DNA from: Paenibacillus sp. FSL W8-0426
GTDB taxonomy: Bacteria; Bacillota; Bacilli; Paenibacillales; Paenibacillaceae
Reading direction: 5' to 3'
Length of the DNA stretch: 64,000 nucleotides
Assembly (NCBI RefSeq): GCF_037969725.1
Contig: NZ_CP150203.1
Span: forward strand, 822,001-886,000
The position numbers and the translations under genes were made by a program. Shown here piece by piece: positions 1 through 8,386 of this stretch; the first letter of the stretch is position 1; each line of letters opens with the position of its first letter. The notes beneath the pieces are model-generated. The model was not told where the DNA came from. It did not search any database and was given only the letters and a program-made list of their open reading frames with translations.

Positions 1-852
1 ACGATGGGACGTTTGGGCGATGCCTATCTGTTTGCGTCCGAGACATGCGCGCTTGAAACGATCGGCGCAGAATTGATTCGCGATATCGAGCCCGGCGAAC
101 TGCTGATCTTGGATGCGGACGGTTTGCACGAGGACCGTTTCGATCATCACAAGCACCGCAAGGCGCTGTGCGCGATGGAATATATCTACTTTGCGCGTCC
201 GGACAGCGACATGAACGGGGCGAACCAACACGCGGCCCGCAAACGGATGGGAAGCCGCATGGCCCTGGAAGCGTTCGTTGATGCAGACCTGGTGACCGGC
301 GTGCCGGATTCCAGCATTTCCGCAGCCATCGGTTATGCCGAGCAAACGGGCATCCCGTATGAGATGGGCATGATCAAAAACAAATATACGGGCCGTACGT
401 TCATCCAGCCAAGCCAGGAATTGCGCGAGCAAGGCGTGAAAATGAAGCTCAGCGCCGTACGCCGCGTGGTGGAAGGCAAACGCGTAGTCATGATCGACGA
501 CTCCATCGTTCGCGGAACGACTTCCCGCCGGATCGTAAACATGCTTCGCGATGCGGGAGCTGCCGAGGTCCATGTGCGGATTACGTCGCCGCCGTTCAAG
601 AATCCGTGCTTCTACGGCATCGACACGCCGGACAGCCGCGAATTGATCGCGTCTTCCCTGTCGGTGGAAGAGATTTGCCGCGAAATCAATGCGGACTCCC
701 TGGCCTTCCTCAGTCCGGAAGGACTGATTGCATCGATTCAGGGCAACAACGAAAGTGATTACAAAGGTGGCTTATGCCTCGCTTGTTTTGATAACGACTA
801 TCCGACCCGTCTCGATTTCGGCGGCGAAGAGAAATTCGGCTGCAGCTGTTAA
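1..852 (+). CDS. purF: Amidophosphoribosyltransferase PurF, 3' part
   Basis: First committed step of purine synthesis: PRPP plus glutamine gives 5-phosphoribosylamine. The reading frame is open from the window edge, so the N-terminal glutaminase half lies outside; about 283 codons of a roughly 475-residue family are present. The PRPP-binding motif (VVMIDDSIVRGTTS) is encoded near 484-522. Cysteines in the contexts ALCAMEY, NPCFYG and CLAC fit the four [4Fe-4S] ligands known for the Bacillus-type enzyme. The stop codon is two bases before the next gene, so the two are probably translationally coupled. Cytoplasmic. Identification is secure. Confidence 0.97.
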   Translation, partial: TMGRLGDAYLFASETCALETIGAELIRDIEPGELLILDADGLHEDRFDHHKHRKALCAMEYIYFARPDSDMNGANQHAARKRMGSRMALEAFVDADLVTGVPDSSISAAIGYAEQTGIPYEMGMIKNKYTGRTFIQPSQELREQGVKMKLSAVRRVVEGKRVVMIDDSIVRGTTSRRIVNMLRDAGAAEVHVRITSPPFKNPCFYGIDTPDSRELIASSLSVEEICREINADSLAFLSPEGLIASIQGNNESDYKGGLCLACFDNDYPTRLDFGGEEKFGCSC

Positions 853-854
853 AC

Positions 855-1289
855 ATGTTGAAACGGATAACGTATCACGAAGGCGATATCTTCCTTCTTC
901 CGATGGAGGACGGCCGCACGGCGATCTGTCAGGTCGTGTGCGCGCTCAGAGGTCGGTTCAAAAAGGCGTTTTCCTTTGGCGTGATTCGCATTCAGCCTGA
1001 CGAAACCGCCGAGCTGAGGGACGGTGACTTCCTGCCATATACGTTCGGCAAGCGGCGGAGCAGCGTCATTTTCGCTTCGCCGGCCTATATCCGAAGTGGA
1101 GATTGGAGGATCATTGGCAACATTCCTCTGACGCAAGAAAAAGAACAACTGAAAGTGTTTGAATGCGCCGGGCATTTATATTGCGGGGATGAGTATGTTC
1201 GGCATTTGCAGCAGGAGGAGTACGGCAAGTTCAACACGCTGGGTGTGGCCGGTTTTGAATTGGTGCAAATTCATTTGTCAGGGATGTAA
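855..1289 (+). CDS. Imm26-like immunity-family protein inside the pur operon
   Basis: 144-residue soluble protein with no signal peptide or membrane segment. Features resembling the Imm26 immunity-protein family are an N-terminal GDIF..P..DGR motif (residues about 10-22) and a W.IIGN.PL motif around residues 85-92. Imm26 proteins are predicted to neutralise polymorphic toxins, but no toxin gene is next to it. It starts two bases after purF and ends about 58 bases before purM, so it is probably co-transcribed with them. The family assignment comes from remembered motifs only. The function in a purine operon is unknown. Confidence 0.65.
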   Translation: MLKRITYHEGDIFLLPMEDGRTAICQVVCALRGRFKKAFSFGVIRIQPDETAELRDGDFLPYTFGKRRSSVIFASPAYIRSGDWRIIGNIPLTQEKEQLKVFECAGHLYCGDEYVRHLQQEEYGKFNTLGVAGFELVQIHLSGM

Positions 1290-1347
1290 CGGTGGCAAGA
1301 ACGATTGGAAATGTGATCTATAGAACCAGATGAAGGGTGCGATGGTA

Positions 1348-2388
1348 GTGTCAGAAGCATACAAAAATGCCGGTGTCGATATCGCGGCAGGTAACGAAGC
1401 GGTAGAACGGATGAAAAAACACGTGAAGCGGACCTTCCGTCCGGAAGTGATGACCGACCTGGGGGGATTCGGCGCCCTGTTTGGCTTGAACAAAGACAAA
1501 TACGAAGAGCCTGTGCTCGTATCCGGCACAGACGGTGTAGGGACCAAGCTTAAAATCGCGTTTGCCATGGACCGCCATGATACCATCGGGATCGACGCCG
1601 TGGCCATGTGTGTGAACGACATCGTCGTGCAGGGTGCGGAACCTTTGTTTTTCCTCGATTATCTGGCCTGCGATAAGGTTATTCCCGAGAAAATTGAAGC
1701 TATTGTGGCCGGGATCGCCGAAGGCTGCCATCAATCGGGTTGTGCGCTGATCGGCGGCGAAACGGCGGAAATGCCGGGCATGTACAGCGAGGGCGAGTAT
1801 GATATCGCCGGTTTCACGGTAGGTATCGTGGACAAGGCAAAAATCATCAACGGCTCTGCGATTGCGTCTGGAGACACGGTGATCGGACTGGCGTCCAGCG
1901 GCGTGCACAGCAATGGATTTTCCTTGGTGCGCAAGCTTCTCCTCGAGAAAGCCGGACTTGGCCTTCAGGATCACATTGAAGAGCTGGGCGGCAAGCTCGG
2001 CGACGTTATTTTGGAGCCAACCAAAATTTACGTCAAACCACTGCTTTCCTTGCTCGAAAAAGTGAACGTCAAAGGCATGGCCCACATTACGGGCGGCGGG
2101 TTCATCGAGAACATTCCGCGGATGCTGCCAGGCAGCGTGAACGTGGATATCGAATACGGCTCTTGGCCGATCCTGCCGATCTTCGACTTGCTTCAGAAAA
2201 CGGGCGACGTTTCGAACCGCGACATGTTCACCACGTTTAATATGGGAATCGGTCTCGTACTCGTCGTGAACGAGGCGGATGCCGCTCAGGCTCTGGAAGA
2301 GCTGAAAGCATCCGGAGAGGAAGCATACGTCATCGGCCGTGTAACTGAAGGGGATGCACGAGTAACCTTCACGGGAGCGGATGTTTAA
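1348..2388 (+). CDS. purM: Phosphoribosylformylglycinamidine cyclo-ligase PurM
   Basis: Converts FGAM to aminoimidazole ribotide using ATP, step five of de novo purine synthesis. The AIR-synthase motifs [10 protein letters not shown] and [11 protein letters not shown] are present. I place the start at GTG 1348, giving [15 protein letters not shown] and 346 residues, the length of the Bacillus enzyme, with AAGGGTG about eight bases upstream. In-frame ATG codons at 1330 and 1342 are alternatives that add 2 to 6 residues. The stop overlaps the purN start (TAATG), indicating translational coupling. Confidence 0.95.
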   Translation: MSEAYKNAGVDIAAGNEAVERMKKHVKRTFRPEVMTDLGGFGALFGLNKDKYEEPVLVSGTDGVGTKLKIAFAMDRHDTIGIDAVAMCVNDIVVQGAEPLFFLDYLACDKVIPEKIEAIVAGIAEGCHQSGCALIGGETAEMPGMYSEGEYDIAGFTVGIVDKAKIINGSAIASGDTVIGLASSGVHSNGFSLVRKLLLEKAGLGLQDHIEELGGKLGDVILEPTKIYVKPLLSLLEKVNVKGMAHITGGGFIENIPRMLPGSVNVDIEYGSWPILPIFDLLQKTGDVSNRDMFTTFNMGIGLVLVVNEADAAQALEELKASGEEAYVIGRVTEGDARVTFTGADV

Positions 2389-3008
2389 TGGCTCAATACC
2401 GCATTGCCGTATTTGCTTCTGGCGAAGGGACGAACTTTCAGGCCTTGGTCGATGCGGCACGGAACGGGGAGATCGAAGCTTCCGTTGACCTGCTGGTCTG
2501 CGACAAGCCTGCTGCACGGGTCGTGCAGCGGGCCGAAGAGGCGGGCGTGGCCTGCCATCTGTTTACGCCGAAAAACTATGCATCCCGCGAAGACTACGAA
2601 ACGGAAATCGTGGATGTGCTGGAATCCCGAAACATCGATCTCGTCGTCCTGGCCGGCTACATGCGCCTGCTGACTTCCGTAATGGTGGATCGGTATGCAG
2701 GCCGGTTAATCAACATCCATCCGTCCTTATTGCCGGCTTTTCCCGGCAAGGATGCGATCGGCCAGGCAATGGATTATGGCGTGAAGGTGACGGGGGTTAC
2801 GGTGCATTTCGTGGATGGAGGCATGGATACCGGGCCGATTATTGCCCAGCATCCTGTACCGATTTTGCCTGGGGATACGCCGGATTCGGTTAGTGATGCC
2901 ATTCATGCTGCCGAGAAGCAGCTCTATCCTGAAGTGGTGTCCTGGTTCGCCCAAGGTTTGGTCCAACTTGAAGGCCGTCAGGTTACGATTCAATCACGAA
3001 TGGATTAA
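2388..3008 (+). CDS. purN: Phosphoribosylglycinamide formyltransferase PurN
   Basis: 206-residue folate-dependent GAR transformylase, which transfers formyl from 10-formyl-THF to GAR. Visible motifs are GEGTNFQAL at residues 12-20 (phosphate binding) and INIHPSLLPAFPG, with the catalytic Asn109 and His111, plus Asp147 in GGMDTGP. These match the Asn-His-Asp triad known from the E. coli enzyme. The ATG overlaps the purM stop by one base. The gene is followed by 240 bases of structured non-coding sequence before purH. Confidence 0.96.
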   Translation: MAQYRIAVFASGEGTNFQALVDAARNGEIEASVDLLVCDKPAARVVQRAEEAGVACHLFTPKNYASREDYETEIVDVLESRNIDLVVLAGYMRLLTSVMVDRYAGRLINIHPSLLPAFPGKDAIGQAMDYGVKVTGVTVHFVDGGMDTGPIIAQHPVPILPGDTPDSVSDAIHAAEKQLYPEVVSWFAQGLVQLEGRQVTIQSRMD

Positions 3009-3248
3009 ACGGATAAGCGGACATTTTGGTACATTGACGCCGAATAAGCGCGCATCAGAGAAATGATGGATTTTTGCGCATTCTGCGGCGTCAGGATTTG
3101 ATCATCGCAAGAAATTTCCCGTGAGTGGCGGTCTGTCTTCTATGAAAGCACGGCAATCGACGTTTTCTAATATTTCTCGGGAAATAAATCGGCTCACGTT
3201 TCACCAAGAAGCGCGTGAAGTCCGGAGACAATAAAGGAGGAGCAAATT
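3009..3248 (+). other. Structured purN-purH intergenic region
   Basis: 240 bases without a gene, unusually long for the interior of this operon. It holds two potential hairpins. One pairs TGACGCCG (3035-3042) with CGGCGTCA (3086-3093), with further inner GCGCA/TGCGC pairing. The other pairs ATTTCCCG (about 3113-3121) with CGGGAAAT (about 3178-3186). Neither has a T-tract, so neither looks like a standard terminator. They could be RNA processing or stability elements. The purH ribosome-binding site AAAGGAGG lies at the end. Confidence 0.5.
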
Positions 3249-4796
3249 GTGAGTATCAAAAGAGCGCTGGTCAGCGTATGGGATAAAACGGGCATCGTGG
3301 ATTTTTGCCGCGAGCTGTCGCAAATGGGCGTGGAAATTATTTCGACGGGTGGTACAAGCAGCCTGTTGGCAGAGGAAGGCGTGCCTGTCATCGGCATTTC
3401 CGACATTACCAACTTCCCTGAAATTATGGATGGCCGGGTTAAAACCCTGCATCCGGCGGTTCATGGCGGATTGCTCGCAGTTCGTGACAACGAGGAGCAC
3501 ACACGTCAGATGGAGGAATTGGGCCTGGGCTACATCGACTTGGTCGTCGTGAACCTGTACCCGTTCCAACAAACGATTGCGAAACCTGACGTATCCTATG
3601 AAGATGCGATCGAAAATATCGACATCGGCGGTCCAACCATGCTTCGTTCCGCAGCCAAAAACCATGCTTTTGTCACCGTCGTCGTAGATGCGGGGGATTA
3701 CGGCAAAGTATTGGAAGAAGTACGCGGCAATGGAGATACGACATTGGAAACGCGCAAACAGCTCGCAGCAAAAGTGTTCCGCCACACGGCGGCTTACGAT
3801 GCCCTCATCTCCGATTATCTGTCCAATATCAATGGTGATCCGCTTCCGGAGCGCCTGACGGTGACTTACGAGAAAATCCAGGACCTGCGTTATGGCGAAA
3901 ACCCGCATCAACAAGCGGCATTCTATCGCAAACCGCTGGCAGCAGCCGACACGCTTACATCTGCCGAGCAATTGCACGGCAAAGAGCTGTCTTATAACAA
4001 CATCAACGACGCGAATGCGGCGCTGCAAATCGTCAAAGAATTTGAAGAGCCTGCGGTGGTCGCGGTTAAACACATGAATCCGTGCGGCGTGGGCGTAGGC
4101 GCGAGCATTTTCGAAGCTTACGGCAAAGCCTATGCGGCTGACCCGACTTCGATCTTCGGCGGCATCGTCGCAGCAAACCGCATTATCGACAGCGATACGG
4201 CCGCGAAGCTGAGCGAAATTTTCCTCGAAATCGTGCTCGCACCAGACTTTACCCAAGAAGCTCTCGAGATTTTGACGAAAAAGAAAAATATCCGCTTGCT
4301 CAAAACCGGCGAACTGAGCGCGGCGCGCCATCGCGAAAGCCAGTTCGTTGTAACCTCCATCGACGGCGGCATGATCGTGCAGCAAAGCGATGTTCACTCC
4401 ATCGAAGCAACCGAGCTGCAGGTCGTGACGGATCGTGCCCCTTCCGAAGAAGAAATGAAGCAGCTGCTGTTCGGATGGAAAGTGGTGAAACACGTCAAGT
4501 CCAACGCGATCGTGCTTGCAGCGAATGACATGACCGTGGGCGTAGGCGCAGGGCAAATGAACCGTGTCGGCGCAGCCAAAATCGCGATCGAACAAGCCGG
4601 CGATCTGGCCAAAGGTGCCGTGCTCGCATCCGATGCGTTCTTCCCGATGGGCGATACGCTGGAGCTTGCGGCAAAAGCTGGCATCACAGCGGTCATTCAG
4701 CCGGGCGGTTCCATCAAAGACGAGGAATCCATTAAAGTGGCGAACGAATACGGCATTGCCATGGTCTTCACGGGCGTGCGCCATTTCAAACACTAG
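3249..4796 (+). CDS. purH: Bifunctional AICAR formyltransferase / IMP cyclohydrolase PurH
   Basis: 515 residues, the usual family length. The N-terminal IMP cyclohydrolase (MGS-like) domain spans about residues 1-130, and the AICAR transformylase domain covers the rest, with the [10 protein letters not shown] motif around residue 275. It catalyses the last two steps to IMP. Start is GTG 3249, nine bases after a strong AAAGGAGG. A terminator-like hairpin lies 15 bases after the stop, so this may be the end of the main purine transcript. Confidence 0.97.
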   Translation: MSIKRALVSVWDKTGIVDFCRELSQMGVEIISTGGTSSLLAEEGVPVIGISDITNFPEIMDGRVKTLHPAVHGGLLAVRDNEEHTRQMEELGLGYIDLVVVNLYPFQQTIAKPDVSYEDAIENIDIGGPTMLRSAAKNHAFVTVVVDAGDYGKVLEEVRGNGDTTLETRKQLAAKVFRHTAAYDALISDYLSNINGDPLPERLTVTYEKIQDLRYGENPHQQAAFYRKPLAAADTLTSAEQLHGKELSYNNINDANAALQIVKEFEEPAVVAVKHMNPCGVGVGASIFEAYGKAYAADPTSIFGGIVAANRIIDSDTAAKLSEIFLEIVLAPDFTQEALEILTKKKNIRLLKTGELSAARHRESQFVVTSIDGGMIVQQSDVHSIEATELQVVTDRAPSEEEMKQLLFGWKVVKHVKSNAIVLAANDMTVGVGAGQMNRVGAAKIAIEQAGDLAKGAVLASDAFFPMGDTLELAAKAGITAVIQPGGSIKDEESIKVANEYGIAMVFTGVRHFKH

Positions 4797-4810
4797 AATA
4801 TAAACGTCAC

Positions 4811-4854
4811 AATGAAGATGAACAAGCATTCCCGGCTTGTTCATCCTCATTTTC
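4811..4854 (+). terminator. Terminator-like hairpin after purH
   Basis: AATGAAGATGAACAAGC pairs with GCTTGTTCATCCTCATT across a seven-base loop (one mismatch), followed by TTTC. The stem is strong and the T-tract short, so termination may be partial. Its position suggests purD is at least partly uncoupled from the upstream operon. Confidence 0.6.
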
Positions 4855-4933
4855 GGCTTAAGGTACGATGTCTGACGACACTAGCGGCCGAATGTGTTTG
4901 GACGGGGAACGAGTTGTTTACGAAGTGTACTTC

Positions 4934-5164
4934 TATATAAGTTGAACTAGACATTTACACGATAACGGAGAGGGCAGAAAGAATCTGGAGAAGCGAAGCG
5001 GTCGCTTAAAAGCTTTCTGTAAGAAAGCTGCATCGGAAGCATAAGCTTCACCGGATTTTCCCTTTGAAAAAAGGGGATCAAAAAAATCTGGGGATAACAG
5101 TGATCGGAAGATGGTTCTGACCACGTAGTGACTCCGTGTAAAAATCATCGGTTCAACTTATATA
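4934..5164 (+). repeat. Palindromic dispersed element, copy 1 (subfamily A, 231 bp)
   Basis: Perfect 14-bp terminal inverted repeats: TATATAAGTTGAAC at 4934-4947 and GTTCAACTTATATA at 5151-5164. Pairing continues inward (TTTACACG with CGTGTAAA). Internal hairpins are AGCTTTCT-GTA-AGAAAGCT and a long stem in which CCGGATTTTCCC faces GGGGATC and AAAATCTGG. It has no protein-coding capacity: a 71-codon open frame on the minus strand recurs in copy 2 as part of the repeat. It lies between purH and purD, and its right end forms TATAAT about 40 bases before purD. Related copies are at 42477, 49008, 56452 and about 59861. Confidence 0.9.
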
Positions 5165-5205
5165 ATTTGAATTGATCCTGTTATTTTCATGGAGGGGAAC
5201 AACGA

Positions 5206-6471
5206 ATGGATATATTGGTCGTAGGCGGCGGAGGCCGCGAACATGCCATCGTGTGGGCTTTGGCTAAAAGTCCCAAAGCAGGCAAAATTCACTGCGCGCC
5301 GGGAAATGCAGGCATTGCCGAGCTCGCCGAATGCCACCCGATCGCGGTGCATGAATTCGACAAGTTAACGGCACTCGCCGTGGAACTTCAAGTGGGCCTG
5401 GTGGTCATCGGACCGGATGATCCGCTGGCTGACGGCATCGTGGATGCGTTTGATTCGACAGGCATTCCCGTATTCGGCCCGCGCCGCAATGCGGCAGAGA
5501 TCGAAGGAAGCAAAACGTTTATGAAGGATCTGCTGCACAAATACAGCATTCCGACGGCGGCGTACGAGAAATTCGACAATTACGAGCAGGCGCAGGCGTA
5601 TCTCGATCAGCAGCCTGTCCCGATCGTCATTAAGGCGGACGGGCTGGCTGCAGGAAAAGGCGTAACGGTTGCCCAGTCCCGCGAGGAAGCGAACCAGGCG
5701 CTGCGCAGCATCATGGTGGACAAGGTGTTCGGCGAAGCCGGAGCCAAGGTCATCATCGAGGAATTCCTGGCAGGCCAAGAAATGTCGATTCTGGCGTTTG
5801 TCGACGGGGAAACCGTTCGCCCGATGGCGGCGGCCCAGGATCATAAGCCGGTATTCGACAATGACGAGGGACCGAACACGGGCGGCATGGGAACCTATTC
5901 GCCACTGCCGCATATCGCTTCCTCGATCATCGAAGAAGCGTTGGAAACGATCATCAAACCGACGGCCAAGGCAATGGTGGCCGAAGGACGCCCGTTTCGC
6001 GGGGTGTTGTTCGCGGGACTGATGATTACGCCGGACGGCAGACCGAAGACGATCGAGTTCAATGCCCGCTTCGGCGATCCGGAAACGCAAGTGGTATTGC
6101 CTCGCCTGAAGAGCGATCTGCTGGACATTTTCTGGGCTACCGTGCACGGCAAGCTGGCGGATATCGAGATTGAGTGGAGCGACGAGGCCGCTGTGTGCGT
6201 CGTGCTGGCATCCGGCGGTTATCCTGGCCCTTACCCGAAAGGCATCGTGATCGAAGGTCTGGATCAAGTACAGGATGCCGTCGTATTCCATGCAGGCACG
6301 GCTCGCGGCGAGAACGGCGAGTGGCTGACGAACGGCGGGCGCATTCTTGGCGTCGTCGGCTTGGGTGCGGACATCGCAGAAGCCCGGAACAAAGCATACA
6401 CCGAGGCGGATCGCATCCGTTTCGAAGGCAAACATCAGCGTTCCGACATTGCGGCCAAAGCGCTGGTATAG
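5206..6471 (+). CDS. purD: Phosphoribosylamine-glycine ligase PurD
   Basis: 421-residue ATP-grasp enzyme joining glycine to phosphoribosylamine, step two of the pathway. Motifs are GGGGREHAI at residues 7-15, VIKADGLAAGKGV around residue 143, and EFNARFGDPETQ around residue 285 (metal and ATP site). Start ATG 5206 follows GGAGGGG by seven bases. It is separated from purH by 409 bases holding a terminator-like hairpin and a palindromic repeat, and is closed by a strong terminator. A separate promoter at the repeat end is possible. Confidence 0.97.
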   Translation: MDILVVGGGGREHAIVWALAKSPKAGKIHCAPGNAGIAELAECHPIAVHEFDKLTALAVELQVGLVVIGPDDPLADGIVDAFDSTGIPVFGPRRNAAEIEGSKTFMKDLLHKYSIPTAAYEKFDNYEQAQAYLDQQPVPIVIKADGLAAGKGVTVAQSREEANQALRSIMVDKVFGEAGAKVIIEEFLAGQEMSILAFVDGETVRPMAAAQDHKPVFDNDEGPNTGGMGTYSPLPHIASSIIEEALETIIKPTAKAMVAEGRPFRGVLFAGLMITPDGRPKTIEFNARFGDPETQVVLPRLKSDLLDIFWATVHGKLADIEIEWSDEAAVCVVLASGGYPGPYPKGIVIEGLDQVQDAVVFHAGTARGENGEWLTNGGRILGVVGLGADIAEARNKAYTEADRIRFEGKHQRSDIAAKALV

Positions 6472-6487
6472 TGAACGAAATGTGAAA

Positions 6488-6541
6488 GAAAGCCCAGAAG
6501 ACAAAACGTGTCAAAAACGTTTTGCATCTTTTGGGCTTTTT
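6488..6541 (+). terminator. Terminator after purD
   Basis: AAGCCCA..AAGA.AAAACG pairs with CGTTTT..TCTT.TGGGCTT, followed by TTTTT. This is a long, slightly interrupted stem and marks the end of the purine gene cluster. Confidence 0.85.
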
Positions 6542-6974
6542 GCATCGTATAGATAAGTTAAAGATGTTTGGCGAGTGATTGAGCCTTTTAAGTTCTAGAA
6601 CCATAGGTCATATATATAAGAAAATATCTACATATAGCTGAGGAATTGTGAACAAAATAGTGAACGGATCGATGGAACATTGGCCCAAACCATAACGTGC
6701 AACTGGATGGTTTGGTGATGAACATGCTATACTACTCTGAAATAATGAATATGTTTTGGCGAGGAGGTGGATATCCATTGGGTAGGCGATACTGCATACT
6801 GTCGAGATGGCTGATCTAGGTTGGCCCCTATGACTTTTCGATTTCATATAGCTTGTAGAACCCATGGTGAAATATTTTTTGAATAATACAGCCTGTTCTT
6901 TGTTAACTTCATGAAGTTAACGGTTAGCGCTGTAACTATATCTGGAGGTGAATCCCTGTCTACCGGGGAAGTCA
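6542..6974 (+). promoter_or_regulatory. Long leader region of the first CNNM gene
   Basis: About 430 bases without a supported gene. It contains a 9-bp stem CCAAACCAT/ATGGTTTGG (6685-6715), a GGAGGTGG-like site near 6763 followed by a 13-codon open frame of doubtful value, and the perfect 20-bp palindrome GTTAACTTCATGAAGTTAAC at 6902-6921. Just before the gene, TCCC and GGGA can pair around the ribosome-binding site. I did not recognise an M-box or yybP-ykoY riboswitch. The region could be a 5' leader with regulatory structure or an operator region. Confidence 0.45.
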
Positions 6975-8300
6975 TTGGACATAATTACCGTCATTAATTT
7001 GGCATTACTCATTTTTTTGATTGCAGCAACTGCATTTTTCGTAGCATCCGAATTCGCTGTGGTTAAAATTCGGCCGTCACGCGTGGATCAGCTTGTGGCT
7101 GAGGGGAACAAAAAGGCCGTGTTGGCCCGTAAAGTCGTTTCGGATCTGGATTATTATCTCTCGGCGTGTCAATTGGGAATCACGGTCACGGCACTCGGTC
7201 TTGGCGCTTTGGGTAAACCCGCGGTGGAGAGATTGTTGTACCCGGTGTTTGATTGGCTGAGCATTCCGGCGTCGTTCTCATCGGCAGCTTCCTATGCCAT
7301 TGCTTTTATACTCGTAACCTTCTTGCACGTTGTTGTCGGGGAGATGGCACCGAAGACGCTGGCCATTCAGTTTGCCGAAAAGCTGACCTTGTTGCTTTCG
7401 CCGCCGCTGTATTGGTTCGGGAAAGTGATGTATCCGTTCATCTGGGCGCTCAACGGCGCTTCCCGCGTAATCCTTCGTATGTTCGGCGTCAAGCCGGCAG
7501 GGCATGAACAGGCTTACTCCGAAGATGAAATCAAGATCATCATGAACCAAAGCTACGAAGGGGACGAAACCAGCCAGACCAAGCTGGCCTATCTGGAAAA
7601 TGTATTTGTGTTCGACGAGCGTGTCGCCAAGGACATTATGGTACCGAGAACCGAGCTCGTCACGCTGGATCAGAGAATGAATTATGATGATATTATTCCT
7701 TTATTGGATGAATATAATTATTCCCGTTACCCCGTCACCGAAGACGGCGACAAGGACCGGATCATCGGCGTGGTCAACGTGAAAAAGATTTTGCCTGACA
7801 TGGTTGCCAGCAGGGAACATCAGCTTGTTGATTTTCTGCGCGAAATCCCATTTGTATCCGAGCTCACCAGCATCCAGGACGCCATGATCAAAATGCAGCA
7901 AGAGCGGGTTCATATGGCCGTTGTTGTTGACGAATATGGAGGTACGTCCGGGATTATTACGATGGAGGACATCCTGGAAGAGCTTGTTGGCGAAATCCGG
8001 GATGAATTCGATGCCGACGAGGTCGCGGACATTCAGGAAACCGGGGATCAAAAGTATCTGATCAATGGACGTGTGCTTTTGGATGAGCTGGAGAGGCAAT
8101 TCGGCCTTCAGTTCGAAGGCAATGAAGAATTGGATACCGTCGCAGGCTGGATTCAGTTTCAAAAGGGTGTGCAGGTGGAGAACGGCGACATCGTGGTACA
8201 AGGCGAATATGTCTGGACCGTGGTCGAAGCCGACAACTTCCAGATCAAACAACTGATGCTGGAACGTGTGGCGAACGTTGAAGCCGAGCAGCAAGCCTGA
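6975..8300 (+). CDS. CNNM/CorC-type transporter-like protein (hemolysin family), full length
   Basis: 441 residues from TTG 6975. An N-terminal DUF21/CNNM domain with about four membrane segments covers residues 1-200, a CBS pair follows at about 210-335, and a C-terminal CorC_HlyC domain ends the protein. Relatives include MpfA and YrkA of B. subtilis, linked to magnesium or cobalt export, so metal-ion homeostasis at the membrane is likely. I prefer TTG 6975 because the downstream paralog has the same TTGGAC start preceded by a GGGGAA/GAGGGAAA site. A GTG at 6948 would add nine residues. The paralog begins 83 bases downstream. Confidence 0.88.
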   Translation: MDIITVINLALLIFLIAATAFFVASEFAVVKIRPSRVDQLVAEGNKKAVLARKVVSDLDYYLSACQLGITVTALGLGALGKPAVERLLYPVFDWLSIPASFSSAASYAIAFILVTFLHVVVGEMAPKTLAIQFAEKLTLLLSPPLYWFGKVMYPFIWALNGASRVILRMFGVKPAGHEQAYSEDEIKIIMNQSYEGDETSQTKLAYLENVFVFDERVAKDIMVPRTELVTLDQRMNYDDIIPLLDEYNYSRYPVTEDGDKDRIIGVVNVKKILPDMVASREHQLVDFLREIPFVSELTSIQDAMIKMQQERVHMAVVVDEYGGTSGIITMEDILEELVGEIRDEFDADEVADIQETGDQKYLINGRVLLDELERQFGLQFEGNEELDTVAGWIQFQKGVQVENGDIVVQGEYVWTVVEADNFQIKQLMLERVANVEAEQQA

Positions 8301-8350
8301 TCTTTTTCGGAATAATCACATGTTCACATTAAAAATACGATGGTAAAACT

Positions 8351-8386
8351 TTGGAGGTGAATCCCTCTGACGGAGGGAAATCATTG
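8351..8386 (+). promoter_or_regulatory. Duplicated leader hairpin over the start of the second CNNM gene
   Basis: GGAGGTGAATCCCTCTGACG continues into GAGGGAAATCATTG. CCCTC pairs with GAGGG, the second being the likely Shine-Dalgarno element of TTG 8384. The first CNNM gene has the same arrangement at 6943-6977 with changed hairpin bases (TCCC/GGGA kept). This suggests translational control through sequestration of the ribosome-binding site. Confidence 0.5.

Noticed and set aside
728..1000. 90-codon frame overlapping the purF end and the Imm26-like gene
   Set aside because: It is out of frame with both genes, with no RBS and an Arg-rich composition.
3201..4850. 549-codon open frame antisense to purH, and similar long antisense frames at 1351-2517, 12155-13549 and 35850-37391
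   Set aside because: They lie opposite well-supported genes, have low-complexity His/Arg-rich translations and lack a ribosome-binding site. They are composition shadows of GC-rich coding strands.
4933..5148. 71-codon minus-strand frame with a near-identical counterpart at 56438-56629
   Set aside because: Its similarity in two places comes from the palindromic element itself, and the frame is broken or altered in the other copies, so it is not a gene.
6542..6974. M-box or yybP-ykoY riboswitch before the CNNM gene
   Set aside because: I could not find the conserved core of either class; the region is only described as a structured leader.
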